Source of the DNA: Bacteroidia bacterium
GTDB lineage: Bacteria > Bacteroidota > Bacteroidia > Bacteroidales > VadinHA17
Assembly (NCBI GenBank): GCA_026391215.1
Contig: JAPLDX010000133.1
Coordinates: 1-60,740 of the forward strand
Direction: 5' to 3'
Length of the DNA: 60,740 nt
Part shown: one piece after another, positions 1 through 8,704 of the stretch
Layout: each line of letters starts with the position of its first letter
How positions within the stretch are numbered: position 1 is the stretch's first letter
Translations under genes and position numbers: made by a program
The notes under the pieces: model-generated
The model's input: the letters and a program-made list of their open reading frames with translations, nothing else
The model's database searches: none
What the model was told of the DNA's origin: nothing

Positions 1-1479
1 TTTTTCAGGATCCAGATTCTGATATGCTTTGTGAGGAACGGCGAAAATTACAGCTTCAGCATTAACTAAAGCTTTGTTCAGATCCTGCTCAATATGTATC
101 TCTTTCAGTTTTTCCTGGTTTCTGAAGAATCTCGCCTTGCTTTGTCCGACACCCGGAAAAGTATCCTGCTGTTCAAATTCCCACCAGTGTTCAACATAGG
201 GGTCATGTACACGTATCTCTGCTCCCATCTCTGTAAGCTTCCGGATAACCACCTCAGATCCGCTGTAACGGGTATCTCCGACATCTTCACGATATGCTGC
301 ACCAAGGATCAATATATCAGCTCCGGCGATCGGTTGCCCCATATTTCTTAGCGCATCACGTGTTAGTTGTCCGACATGAAGTCCGCGAGTGTCATTAATA
401 TCAATTGCCAGTGGCGTTATTTTGAAGATATCATCCTCAAAACCAAGAATATGCTTATAAGCCCATAGACCAAGACCACCATCTTTTGGCAGACAATAAC
501 CTCCAATTCCAGGTCCCGGGAATATTATGTTACTATGTGTTGGTCTTACTTTTATTGCTTTTATTACTTTAACAAGATCCACTCCGTTTCTTTCTGCAAA
601 CAGGCTCCATTCATCAAGGAAAGCCAGGATGGTGGCCCTGTAACTGTTTTCAACAATCTTCGCTGTCTCAGATTCAATGGGCCTATCCATAACTGTCAAT
701 GGATATTTGTCTGTGTTAAGAACCTCATTTAGGAATTTTACAACTTTCTCCTTTGCTGTTTCATTTATTCCGCTGCAAACCCTCCAGAAATCACGGATAC
801 TGGCAACATAATTACGTCCCGGCATAACTCTTTCATAACTATGAGCCAGCAAAGGATCGGAATTAATACCTCGTTTTCTGAACACTTTTTTCATTATCGG
901 ATATGCAACCTGCTCTGTAGTACCAGGCGCTACAGTTGTTTCAATAAGTACAAGCGCTCCTGCCGGGATATGCTCAGCAATGACATAAAGAGAAGCCTCC
1001 AGTGCTGCCATATCTGTTTGACCTGTACGCACGTTACCCAGATCCTCTTTCAGATAATCGCACTGCACATCAACTACCACAACGTCAGCCAGTTTCAGAA
1101 CATCGTAAGTATACGTGGCAATAAGTGTCTTTTTCTGATTCACACAACGTTCAATCATAGGGTCCACTTCAGGATCTTCAGCTTTAACAGGTGAAACACC
1201 CCTGTTCAGCAAAGGTATTTTCCAGAAGCTCCGTGCACTTGGACGCTGCATGCCAATGACAAATTTTGAAGGCTGACCTTTCCTGTCAACCGTATCGGCA
1301 ACAATCGCAGCCATTACCGCACCTACAAAGCCTACACCCATCACTACAACAATCTCGCGGTTCCTGGCACGTTCCTGTTCGACTCGCATTTTAAGTTTCT
1401 CAAATTCAGCCTTATAATCCTCTGGTTTCGGTAATGGAAATTTCTCTCCGGTCGGACTTATTGAATAATTCTCATTCAT
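1..1479 (-). CDS. Nucleotide-sugar dehydrogenase (UDP-glucose/GDP-mannose family), 3' end beyond window
   Basis: The minus strand is open from an ATG at 1479 to the window edge (about 493 codons), so the C-terminus is missing. It oxidises an NDP-sugar to an NDP-uronate with NAD, normally for capsule or O-antigen synthesis in the cytoplasm. A Rossmann motif near residue 35 reads VVVMGVGFVGAVMA. The catalytic-cysteine motif GPGIGGYCLPKDGG lies near residue 310, and the ETTVAPGTTE and SETAKIVENSYRA segments are typical of the family. The N-terminus has an extra ~30 charged residues before the Rossmann fold. No sugar-pathway neighbour is visible to the right; partners would lie to the left, outside the window. 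The exact substrate cannot be read from sequence. Confidence 0.93.
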   Translation of the reverse strand, partial: MNENYSISPTGEKFPLPKPEDYKAEFEKLKMRVEQERARNREIVVVMGVGFVGAVMAAIVADTVDRKGQPSKFVIGMQRPSARSFWKIPLLNRGVSPVKAEDPEVDPMIERCVNQKKTLIATYTYDVLKLADVVVVDVQCDYLKEDLGNVRTGQTDMAALEASLYVIAEHIPAGALVLIETTVAPGTTEQVAYPIMKKVFRKRGINSDPLLAHSYERVMPGRNYVASIRDFWRVCSGINETAKEKVVKFLNEVLNTDKYPLTVMDRPIESETAKIVENSYRATILAFLDEWSLFAERNGVDLVKVIKAIKVRPTHSNIIFPGPGIGGYCLPKDGGLGLWAYKHILGFEDDIFKITPLAIDINDTRGLHVGQLTRDALRNMGQPIAGADILILGAAYREDVGDTRYSGSEVVIRKLTEMGAEIRVHDPYVEHWWEFEQQDTFPGVGQSKARFFRNQEKLKEIHIEQDLNKALVNAEAVIFAVPHKAYQNLDPEK

Positions 1480-1668
1480 ACACAATACTTATTACTTAAA
1501 ATAATTGGCGAAGATAAAAGTTTATAATGGAAATAAAAACGGATGTGATAATAAGTCAGAATTTACAACCAAAAAATCTTGTGTATATTTAGCATTTTCC
1601 GGATAAAAATGTACAATAATGAATTCTTCACAAAAAATACTCTTTACTCCCTGTAAGCCTAGGAAAAC

Positions 1669-3348
1669 ATGAAAAAGAGCGCATATGTATTTCTTTATTT
1701 CTGTGTTTTCTGGATATTAATACCGGGATTGCTGTATTATGCCTCGCTGTTGTTAGACAAGTATTTATTCCCCGGAAGCAGATTAATTGCAGACACTGTC
1801 ATCCCCGGGTATATTCTGGGGATCGCTGGATTCCTTATGCTTCTACTGACATTATTTCAATTTAAGCAATTCAGCGGAGAGTTCCCTGTATCTGCAACAC
1901 CACCAGAAAAAATCATAATGAGAGGTGTTTTTACCGTCTGGAGGCACCCGATCTATCTTTTCGCCTCAGTTATGCTTATTGGTATCGCATTGATAATGAG
2001 ATCAAAAGCCTTGTTAATCATAGTTTCTCCTGTTTTTATCATTATGGTAGTGCTTTATATTATCCGGGAAGAAGCCATACTTATTAAACGCTTTGGCGAT
2101 CAGTATATAAAATACAAAAGAAATGTACCATTTCTGGTTCCCCGCCTGCGTCATTGGCTGACCATACCTGGATTTATCCTGTTAAAATCCAAATTCAGGA
2201 TAAAGGTGCTGAACAGGGAGAACCTGCCATCCTTCCTCCCATTCATAGTCATTTCCGGTCACCGGCATTATCTTGATCCTATAATAATAAATTATGCAAT
2301 ACCAATGCCGCTGACTCAGATAGCAACTTTTGAGATGTTCCGTAGTCCTTTTAACCGCCGGTTATTTACATGGTTCGGGGCTATTCCAAGAAAACGGTTC
2401 TTAAAAGATATGGAAGGAACCCAACGAATATTATCAAAGCTCAGGTCTGGTCATCCCATATGTTTGTTTCCGGAAGGCGGCCGCTCATGGACCGGAAAGA
2501 TAAGGCCATTCAAACCTGAATCCATGAAGCTTATTAAACACTTTAAGGATATCCCGGTTCTTCCAGTCCGCATTGAGGGAAATTACCATTCCTGGCCAAG
2601 ATGGGCAAACCACTTGATGAGATCAGATATTACTGTCACTATTGAAAAACCTGTTTTAATTGATTCTGATGCCTCAATTGATGACCTGGAAAAAACTCTT
2701 AGAGAGCTTGTTGAACCGCGTGAAGAAATTGAGAATGAAAAGATATGCAAGGAGAAAAACAGGATAGAGAATTTATCAAAAGTAATTTACAGGTGCCCGG
2801 TTTGTATGAATTCACATCCGCCAGATGAAATTATTCCTGATTCCTTGTACTGCAATAAATGCAAAACCAGGTTTACTCTCCGGCCCGATTTCAGAATTGA
2901 TTTTACCTGTGGAAATATTGAAAAAATTGAGTCAATACACAATCTCTATAATCGCATAAAAATCATATATTCTGATATTTACAATATACTATCTGAAGAT
3001 TTGATTAACCTATATTCCGATTATCTGGATCAGGAAGAAAAACTGATATATCTATCACCCTGCCAGCTCTGGACCGAAACAAAAGATATCTTCGAAATAT
3101 CAATAAAAGGTACCTGTTTAGTGAGTGATAAATCGGTTACTGTCATTGACAAAAAGGAAAAACTGACAATTCCTCTTAAGGATATTGGAGCCGTAACCAT
3201 TGAGAGCAATTATAAGCTTCAGATATATAATGAGGTCAAAGAAGTTCTTTACCAGTTGACTTTCAATGAAGATAGTGCCCTTAAGTACCAGGACCTTCTT
3301 GAAGTCACAATAAGAGAATTATTTAAAAAACAGATCATTACAAGATAA
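1669..3348 (+). CDS. Fusion: ICMT/PEMT-like membrane domain + PlsC acyltransferase + zinc ribbon
   Basis: 559 residues with three recognisable parts. Residues 1-165 are hydrophobic with several membrane segments and end in WRHPIYLF...REEAILIKRFGDQYIKYKRNVP, the signature of isoprenylcysteine/phospholipid methyltransferase-like membrane proteins. Residues ~180-345 are a PlsC-type glycerolipid acyltransferase: the HX4D-type motif is HRHYLD, followed by a GAIPRKR block and the LFPEGGRS block. Residues ~380-410 hold a CPVC...CNKC zinc ribbon, followed by an unassigned C-terminal region. The likely role is lipid remodelling at the inner membrane; the acyl acceptor is unknown. The next gene starts 8 bp downstream, suggesting co-transcription. 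The PlsC assignment is secure and the methyltransferase-like domain is by motif resemblance. The combination is unusual. Confidence 0.85.
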   Translation: MKKSAYVFLYFCVFWILIPGLLYYASLLLDKYLFPGSRLIADTVIPGYILGIAGFLMLLLTLFQFKQFSGEFPVSATPPEKIIMRGVFTVWRHPIYLFASVMLIGIALIMRSKALLIIVSPVFIIMVVLYIIREEAILIKRFGDQYIKYKRNVPFLVPRLRHWLTIPGFILLKSKFRIKVLNRENLPSFLPFIVISGHRHYLDPIIINYAIPMPLTQIATFEMFRSPFNRRLFTWFGAIPRKRFLKDMEGTQRILSKLRSGHPICLFPEGGRSWTGKIRPFKPESMKLIKHFKDIPVLPVRIEGNYHSWPRWANHLMRSDITVTIEKPVLIDSDASIDDLEKTLRELVEPREEIENEKICKEKNRIENLSKVIYRCPVCMNSHPPDEIIPDSLYCNKCKTRFTLRPDFRIDFTCGNIEKIESIHNLYNRIKIIYSDIYNILSEDLINLYSDYLDQEEKLIYLSPCQLWTETKDIFEISIKGTCLVSDKSVTVIDKKEKLTIPLKDIGAVTIESNYKLQIYNEVKEVLYQLTFNEDSALKYQDLLEVTIRELFKKQIITR

Positions 3349-3356
3349 TTAAACAC

Positions 3357-4346
3357 ATGAAGTTATCTGGATTCAATAAAATATTCTTTGATGTTGTTAC
3401 TGAAAAAAGGGAGTATCTTATTTTTTACATCTCAATACTTAAGGTCCGCAGGTGTTATCTTACATTTTTACAGTCTCAGTGGTCAGTCCCTTGTTCATCA
3501 GGGATTTATTTATCCCAGTTCAACATTACCTCAAAAATCAAACTTCTCAATATCTGCGAAAATGAAATTGCCTTTGTGGAGGGGAGAATAGTAATTGAAG
3601 ATGACAATACCAATGTTAAATTATCAACCCCTTTACTGGAAATAGATTTGAATTATGTGAATGTCAGTCTGTCTTCCAATCAGATGACTGACATGGTAGT
3701 GGATATTTCAGGACATAATATTCTCAGCTGGAGACCCATTTATCTTAAGAGTAAAGTCACTGGCAGTTTCAAAGCAAACGGAAGCAATGTAAACGTTATT
3801 GACTCTTATGGTTATTCTGACCTTGTCAGAATAAGAAATATTCCTCTTAAGGTTCCTGTCAGCAGGCTTTTGTGGGGTCGTCTTCATTCAGGGAATATTG
3901 ACCTTACTTTTTCTTTGATTATCAACAGGAATAAAAGCTCAGATTCAAAGCTGTTTCTTTCCGTGGATGACAAATCAATGGAATTTTCAAATCTGAGTCT
4001 TTCTGTTAGGGAAGAAACAGCATATTCCAGGTTATCAATCATTTATCCTTCCATATACTATATAAATGTGAAAGATAAAGACAAGGAGATTTCACTGGAA
4101 ATATATGATCAGAATGCTGTAATCATTAATGAATTCATGGATGTCAAAAATCAGGCAGGCTCATTAATGTCCTCCCTGGCCAGACATATTTCAGGGGATC
4201 CAAAAGGTATAAAATTCATGGCTAAAGCAAATGTTATCTTTAAGAATAATTTGGTAATTAAAGAGTTCCATGGTTTGCCCATGATCAGTGAATATGTCTG
4301 TTTTTATCAGGCTTCCCCACCTTATTTCTTCCAGCGTTCCAGCTGA
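3357..4346 (+). CDS. Lipocalin-like (AttH/CrtC-type) hypothetical protein, possible compensating frameshifts
   Basis: 329 residues starting 8 bp after the acyltransferase gene, so probably in its operon. The middle reads YGYSD...LLWGRLHSGNIDLTF near residues 155-185, which resembles the GYHDHNWG...WGR core of hydroxyneurosporene-synthase/AttH-like lipocalins; this is a tentative resemblance. Residues ~30-50 in this frame look unnatural (KVRRCYLTFLQSQW). The +1 frame over about 3445-3515 reads as a plausible protein segment (SAGVILHFYSLSGQSLVHQG), so a pair of compensating indels is possible. The 3' end overlaps the convergent zinc-ribbon gene by 25 bp. No catalytic function can be assigned. 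Confidence 0.6.
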   Translation: MKLSGFNKIFFDVVTEKREYLIFYISILKVRRCYLTFLQSQWSVPCSSGIYLSQFNITSKIKLLNICENEIAFVEGRIVIEDDNTNVKLSTPLLEIDLNYVNVSLSSNQMTDMVVDISGHNILSWRPIYLKSKVTGSFKANGSNVNVIDSYGYSDLVRIRNIPLKVPVSRLLWGRLHSGNIDLTFSLIINRNKSSDSKLFLSVDDKSMEFSNLSLSVREETAYSRLSIIYPSIYYINVKDKDKEISLEIYDQNAVIINEFMDVKNQAGSLMSSLARHISGDPKGIKFMAKANVIFKNNLVIKEFHGLPMISEYVCFYQASPPYFFQRSS

Positions 4347-4585
4347 GAAATGTGTGAAGTATAAAACCATCTTTTTAAAGGCCCGTAATTCATCTCTTTA
4401 AGTTTGCCTTTAACCAAAGCTATCATTTCAGACGGCTTGGTAAAAGTATCTTTGAATTTGCCTTCCTGATAGCAATAACTACAGTATTTCTGTGTTTTTG
4501 AACCGTCAGCATTTGTCCCTCCGTTTCCCGGATCCTTTTCCATTGGCATTCCGCAACTCTGGCAGAACTTGTCGAATTTTCCCAT
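4322..4585 (-). CDS. Small zinc-ribbon protein
   Basis: 87 residues. Two CxxC pairs are visible, CQSCGMPM near residue 8 and CSYC near residue 35, separated by a Gly/Asn-rich loop. This matches the putative zinc-ribbon family (zf-ribbon_2-like) found as short stand-alone proteins. The C-terminal half is basic and helical (KGKLKEMNYGPLKRW). It is convergent with, and overlaps by 25 bp, the upstream lipocalin-like gene. A palindrome identical to one of the two operators of the S24-regulator/dinB cassette lies 14 bp before its ATG, so it may belong to the same damage-responsive regulon. Biochemical role unknown. Confidence 0.85.
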   Translation of the reverse strand: MGKFDKFCQSCGMPMEKDPGNGGTNADGSKTQKYCSYCYQEGKFKDTFTKPSEMIALVKGKLKEMNYGPLKRWFYTSHISQLERWKK

Positions 4586-4598
4586 AATAGTTACTTTG

Positions 4599-4613
4599 AT
4601 TAGAAATTAATCA
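4599..4613. promoter_or_regulatory. Putative S24-regulator operator (GATTA-N5-TAATC)
   Basis: The 15-bp palindrome GATTAGAAATTAATC is the exact reverse complement of the operator copy at 8640-8654 between the S24 regulator and dinB. It sits 14 bp upstream of the zinc-ribbon start codon on the minus strand, where a repressor would block transcription. Seen directly; function inferred. Confidence 0.6.
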
Positions 4614-4744
4614 TAATTTTCATTAAAAATTTAATTATTAATTCTGAATAAGTCAAGTATTTTTATAAAAATTTTAAAATTAATATCTTAGATACCTATT
4701 ATTAATATTACTTAACTTTTAATGCTCATAAAATCTTTTGTTTA

Positions 4745-5410
4745 ATGGAACAGATTAATAAGTCAACCCTTGAATTACTGTCAGACCTGAAGAAGCATAA
4801 TGACAGGGACTGGTTTTTAAAGAACCGTAACAGATACCTTGAGGCAAAGCTGAATTATGAATCATTCATCCAGGCAGTTATCAATGGAATTTCAGCCTTT
4901 GATCCGATTCTTAAAGATCTTGAGGCAAAAAGCTGTACCTACAGGATCAACCGTGATATAAGGTTCTCCAATGATAAGACTCTGTATAAGACCCATCTCG
5001 GGGCATTTATTGTCAAAGGAGGAAAACAGAACGGTGACAGGTATGCAGGATATTATGTTCATGTGGAGCCGGGGAACAACAGCATGATAGCAGGCGGAGC
5101 CTATATTCCGCCCTCTCCATGGCTGAAGCTAATCAGGGAGAAAATTGATGAGCAGGGAGATAAGTTCCTGAAAATAATTGAAAATAAAGAGTTTGTAAAA
5201 ATTTTCGGACAGCTGGAGGGAGAAAAACTGAAAACAGCTCCCAAAGGATTCCCAAAAGATCATCCTAACATTGAATTTCTGAAGCTTAAAAGCTACCTTG
5301 TAACAAGAATGATTTCAGACAAGGAGATCATTGGTAAAGATTGCTTTGACCTTATTATCAGGGCATCAAAGGCAATGAAGCCTCTGAATGACTTCCTGAA
5401 TGATTACTAA
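4745..5410 (+). CDS. DUF2461 family protein
   Basis: 221 residues, the usual length for the DUF2461/TIGR02453 family. Family blocks are visible: LKKHNDRDWFLKNRNRYLEAK near the N-terminus, TYRINRDIRFSNDKTLYKTHLGA near residues 62-85, YAGYYVHVEPG near residue 100, and APKGFPKDHPNIEFLKLKSY near residue 163. The family is cytoplasmic and of unknown function. It diverges from the zinc-ribbon gene across an AT-rich 159-bp gap and is followed 12 bp later by the MtaA/UroD-like gene, with which it may be co-transcribed. Confidence 0.9.
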   Translation: MEQINKSTLELLSDLKKHNDRDWFLKNRNRYLEAKLNYESFIQAVINGISAFDPILKDLEAKSCTYRINRDIRFSNDKTLYKTHLGAFIVKGGKQNGDRYAGYYVHVEPGNNSMIAGGAYIPPSPWLKLIREKIDEQGDKFLKIIENKEFVKIFGQLEGEKLKTAPKGFPKDHPNIEFLKLKSYLVTRMISDKEIIGKDCFDLIIRASKAMKPLNDFLNDY

Positions 5411-5422
5411 TCATACCACCAG

Positions 5423-6436
5423 ATGACCGGATTGGAACGTACCCTCGGTTTTCTGAACAGGGAGCCTGTTGACAGGCCTCCCTTCCATCCTATTATCATG
5501 CGCTGGGCCGCTAAATATGCGGGAATTAAGTACCGGAATTTTTGTCTTAATCCTCTTGATAAATGTAAAGGTATGATACGGTGTGCCAGGGATTTTGATA
5601 TTGACTGGGTAACAGTAATGTCTGATCCCTGGGCCGAAGCTTCAGCTTTCGGTATCCAGGTAGAATACCCTGAAGACAGTCTGCCGGTTGATAAGGGCGG
5701 ACATCTGCCTGATGCTTCAACTGCTTCCCTCCTCCCGCACTATAATCCATTGAAAAATGTACGCTGTAAAAACAGAATAGTCGAGATAGAGGAATTCAGG
5801 AAACAGGTTGGAAATGAGAAATTCATTGTTGGCTGGGTAGAGGGTCCCGTTGCCGAGTATGTCGACCTCAGGGGTGCTTCCAATGCATCGGTGGATCTTC
5901 TGCTGGAACCGGAAGTTGTGGAAAGGACAATGGATACAATCATCGAATGTGCAATGGAGTTTATAACTCTTCAGATAAAAGCAGGCGCCCATTGTATAGG
6001 GATTGGCGATGCTTTTTGCTCACAGATAGGTCCTGAGCTGTATTATAAATATGCATTTGAAAGACAGAAGAAACTGGTTGACCATATTCATTCGGAAGGT
6101 ACTGCAGCCAAGCTTCACATTTGCGGTGATACCGGATCAATACTGGAAGGAATGATCCGTACCGGCACTGATATTATTGATATTGATCACCTTGTTCCCT
6201 CACTCCGGCCATTTGCCTCATTATTAACCGGAAATCAGGTCTTCTCAGGGAAGAGCGATCCTGTTACTGTAATTCAGGACGGATCAGCTGATTTAATAAA
6301 ACAGTCAGTTATGACAGATTATAAAGACTCAAATGGAAGGTGTATTGTTTCAGCCGGCTGTGAGATAACCCCCGGAACCACCATTAAAAACATGATCTCT
6401 TTCAGAAATGCTGATCTTCCTTACAGGATCACATAG
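5423..6436 (+). CDS. UroD/MtaA/CmuA-like enzyme
   Basis: 337 residues of the uroporphyrinogen-decarboxylase fold. The N-terminus NREPVDRPPFHPIIMRWAA is typical of the MtaA/CmuA/MtbA branch. The zinc-site pattern of corrinoid methyltransferases is visible as HICGD near residue 232 and a later Cys in SAGCEI near residue 313 (HxC...C). IGIGDAFCSQIGPE near residue 193 is also typical. Such enzymes move methyl groups between a corrinoid protein and coenzyme M or a similar thiol; true heme-pathway UroD is less likely. No corrinoid-binding partner is encoded nearby, so the substrate is open. The 3' end overlaps the convergent hemolysin III gene by 16 bp. Confidence 0.85.
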   Translation: MTGLERTLGFLNREPVDRPPFHPIIMRWAAKYAGIKYRNFCLNPLDKCKGMIRCARDFDIDWVTVMSDPWAEASAFGIQVEYPEDSLPVDKGGHLPDASTASLLPHYNPLKNVRCKNRIVEIEEFRKQVGNEKFIVGWVEGPVAEYVDLRGASNASVDLLLEPEVVERTMDTIIECAMEFITLQIKAGAHCIGIGDAFCSQIGPELYYKYAFERQKKLVDHIHSEGTAAKLHICGDTGSILEGMIRTGTDIIDIDHLVPSLRPFASLLTGNQVFSGKSDPVTVIQDGSADLIKQSVMTDYKDSNGRCIVSAGCEITPGTTIKNMISFRNADLPYRIT

Positions 6437-7086
6437 AAGAATATCGCAATGAAATGTGAAACACTACCTCCAATGACCATCAGATGCCACAACAGATGAT
6501 GGTACCGGAACTTTACAACTCTGAAGAAGATTATCCCGAGCGTATAGAAGAGCCCTCCGATAATGATCCAAAAATAGCACATGAATGGAGCAGATCTCAT
6601 TACTGGTCCGGAGAAGAATATGACAAGCCATCCCATCAGGACATATATGAGGATATCAACAAAGGAAACCCCATTTTCAAATCTGTTTGATTTCATCAAT
6701 AAACGGGTAATTCCTATTATTGCCAGGCCCCATTCGATGCCGAATACTACCCAGCCCATGGGGCCATGGAGAACGATAAGAGCAAGAGGAGTATAAGTGC
6801 CTGCTATAAGCACAAAAATTGCAGATCTGTCAAAGATAAAAAACCGCTCCTTGGCATTTCCTGCCCTGAGCCAGTGAGTAATGGTTGATGAAAGATATAG
6901 GAATATCATGGAAGTCCCGAATACTGCGCTGCTGACAATGTGCCATGCATTTCCCCTCAATGCTGAATATACTATCATCAGCACAAGTGCGGCTGTTGAA
7001 AGCAATGTTCCTGCGAGATGCGACAGGGCATTTGCCAGATCCTCGCTGGCCGTGAACCTGTTGTTGGTTGAAATAGATGTAGTCAT
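6421..7086 (-). CDS. Hemolysin III family membrane protein (TrhA/PAQR-like)
   Basis: 221 residues with about seven membrane segments. The family's metal-site residues are visible: the S-T-I-T-H run near residue 71 and the C-terminal HHLLWHLMVIGGSVSHF block. Bacterial members of this PAQR-related family sit in the inner membrane and have been linked to membrane-fluidity homeostasis; the name hemolysin is historical. An ASEDLANALSHLAG segment at residues 13-26 matches the usual N-terminus. It is a single gene convergent with the MtaA-like gene and divergent from the YtfJ-like gene. Confidence 0.92.
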   Translation of the reverse strand: MTTSISTNNRFTASEDLANALSHLAGTLLSTAALVLMIVYSALRGNAWHIVSSAVFGTSMIFLYLSSTITHWLRAGNAKERFFIFDRSAIFVLIAGTYTPLALIVLHGPMGWVVFGIEWGLAIIGITRLLMKSNRFENGVSFVDILIYVLMGWLVIFFSGPVMRSAPFMCYFWIIIGGLFYTLGIIFFRVVKFRYHHLLWHLMVIGGSVSHFIAIFFYVIL

Positions 7087-7171
7087 AATCTTTACTTTCG
7101 TCAGTTTTTCGACTGAATATTAGATTCAGTCTGCAAATATATTACTGAAAACTCTAATTCCTGAATAAAAT

Positions 7172-7200
7172 TTGATTATCATAAAAAATTCATATATTTC
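7172..7200 (+). promoter_or_regulatory. Bacteroidetes-type promoter of the YtfJ-like gene
   Basis: TTG at 7172-7174, an 18-bp gap, then TATATTTC at 7193-7200, one mismatch from the TAnnTTTG -7 consensus of Bacteroidetes. The predicted start near 7207 would leave a leader of about 18 nt before the ATG at 7225. Confidence 0.5.
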
Positions 7201-7224
7201 GTTCTCAAATATAAAAAGACAAAC

Positions 7225-7761
7225 ATGAAAAAGCTGATTTTCGCACTTCTATTTACCTCTGTAGCAATTACTTATACAGTTGGGCAAACTGCCAAACTTG
7301 AAATAGGCATGAAAGCACCGGCATGGACATTCACCGATGCTGATAAAAAGGAATTTACAATGAATTCCTGGGCAGGCAAGGTTCTGCAGATCAATTATGT
7401 TGATCCGGATGTATCAGATCTGAATGATCCTTTCAATGATTACATTGACAAAGCTGCTGATATTGACAAAAGGATAAACAAGGATTTCTTCAAGGGAATG
7501 GGAATCGTTGACTGTAAATCTACCTGGAAGCCCAACGGACTGATCAGAATGATTGCCGGCAATAAGGCAAAGAAGTATGATACGACCATTCTGTTTGATT
7601 ATGACGGGATTCTTCAGAAGGACTGGGGAATGCCGGAAGACAACTATACAGTGGTCATTGTGGATAAGAATAGAGTTGTAAGGGCAAAATATGAAGGTGA
7701 GGTTCCCTCATCTGAATTTGAAAAGGTCGTTCAGCTTCTAATAGAACTAACCAAGGAATAA
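7225..7761 (+). CDS. YtfJ-like exported thioredoxin-fold protein
   Basis: 178 residues beginning with a signal peptide (MKKLIFALLFTSVAITYTVG). The rest follows the YtfJ/HI0045 pattern: LEIGMKAPAWTFTD, INYVDPDVSDLNDPF, IVDCKSTWKPN near residue 94, and YDGILQKDWGMPEDNYTVVIVDKN near residue 133. The fold is thioredoxin-like but there is no CxxC redox pair; a single Cys is present near residue 96. It is probably periplasmic with unknown function. It stands alone, preceded by a good promoter, and converges with the S24 regulator gene 17 bp downstream. Confidence 0.82.
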   Translation: MKKLIFALLFTSVAITYTVGQTAKLEIGMKAPAWTFTDADKKEFTMNSWAGKVLQINYVDPDVSDLNDPFNDYIDKAADIDKRINKDFFKGMGIVDCKSTWKPNGLIRMIAGNKAKKYDTTILFDYDGILQKDWGMPEDNYTVVIVDKNRVVRAKYEGEVPSSEFEKVVQLLIELTKE

Positions 7762-7778
7762 CAGATAGTTTCTGATAC

Positions 7779-8606
7779 TTAGTTTACCTCGCTGGCATCG
7801 GAAATATCACTGCCAAGTCTGGCTTTTATTCTTTGCAGGTCGTTTTTCATTGAAGCAACTGCCTGGATGAGCTGTTTTTCAGGCAGGACAGGATCAGGAA
7901 GTTCGTTGCTTATGTAGTTGACGAATTTCCATATTTCCTTTACTTCATTAATATGGACCTCGTATGGTTCATAGATTGGATTTAGGGAATAGAGAACAAG
8001 TTTTCCGTCATTCTTAAGGTTATTTTCAACAACCTTAAAGACAATACCATCATTAATTGTGAAAACGACGTAAGCCTTCCCGCTGATTATTTCGCGCCAG
8101 TCCTGCACAAACTCGCCGGTCACCCATGAACCGTCGGGTATCGGAAGCATTGAGTCGCCCTTGAGCTGAAAAGTCCTGTATTTTCTTTTTTCCGATAGAA
8201 ACGGGAGCCTGAACCTTGGAAGCTCCTCAATATATTCAGGATCAGCATAACCAGTTGCATATCCAGCTTTTGCTTTCTCCGGCACCAGTTCAATGTTTTC
8301 CACATTATCAGCACTGACGGTTGTGGTCAGCACCCTGAGGTTGCTTCCTTTTACATAGGCATCATACCCCCTTTCCAGTTCACCAAGCTGGCTTTCCGAT
8401 AGTTTTGAAATATCGATCTTCAGCAATGTGTCAATTGACAGGTTGAAGTATCGGGAAAATGAGACCAGGATTTCGATACCCGGCTGGGCTACACCGTTCT
8501 CATACCCGCTCAGGGTGGAACGTTTAAGGTTAAGGGCAACAGCAACATCATCCTGTGTTCTGCCCCTTCTTTTTCTTAAAAATTTTATGTTGGAAGTGAA
8601 GTACAT
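7779..8606 (-). CDS. XRE-HTH / S24 peptidase (LexA-like) repressor of the dinB-dnaE cassette
   Basis: 275 residues. Residues 5-62 form an XRE helix-turn-helix (RTQDDVAVALNLKRSTLSGYENG). A LexA/CI-type autoprotease domain follows: Ala-Gly at 114-115 as the probable cleavage bond, GDSMLP with Ser152, and GIVFK with Lys191. These match the Ser-Lys dyad and spacing of LexA-type proteins. It diverges from dinB across a 98-bp gap that holds two copies of a palindrome, so autoregulation and damage-triggered self-cleavage are likely. Many Bacteroidetes lack canonical LexA, and such repressors can take its place. The C-terminal tail (~50 residues) is helical and may dimerise. Confidence 0.9.
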   Translation of the reverse strand: MYFTSNIKFLRKRRGRTQDDVAVALNLKRSTLSGYENGVAQPGIEILVSFSRYFNLSIDTLLKIDISKLSESQLGELERGYDAYVKGSNLRVLTTTVSADNVENIELVPEKAKAGYATGYADPEYIEELPRFRLPFLSEKRKYRTFQLKGDSMLPIPDGSWVTGEFVQDWREIISGKAYVVFTINDGIVFKVVENNLKNDGKLVLYSLNPIYEPYEVHINEVKEIWKFVNYISNELPDPVLPEKQLIQAVASMKNDLQRIKARLGSDISDASEVN

Positions 8607-8616
8607 AATAAAAATT

Positions 8617-8654
8617 GATTATATTGTAATCATAGAATTGATTAATTTCTAATC
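8617..8654. promoter_or_regulatory. Two palindromic operators (GATTA-N5-TAATC) between S24 repressor and dinB
   Basis: Copy 1 is GATTATATTGTAATC at 8617-8631 and copy 2 is GATTAATTTCTAATC at 8640-8654. Arms are identical and start-to-start spacing is 23 bp, about two helical turns. A CATATTTG element (near TAnnTTTG) follows at 8665-8672 towards dinB. They sit 11-48 bp from the repressor start codon. The sequence is seen directly; binding by the S24 repressor is inferred. Confidence 0.7.
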
Positions 8655-8704
8655 AAAACTAAAACATATTTGTTATATAAACAAGAAAAAGCAAAAAAAT
8701 TTTC

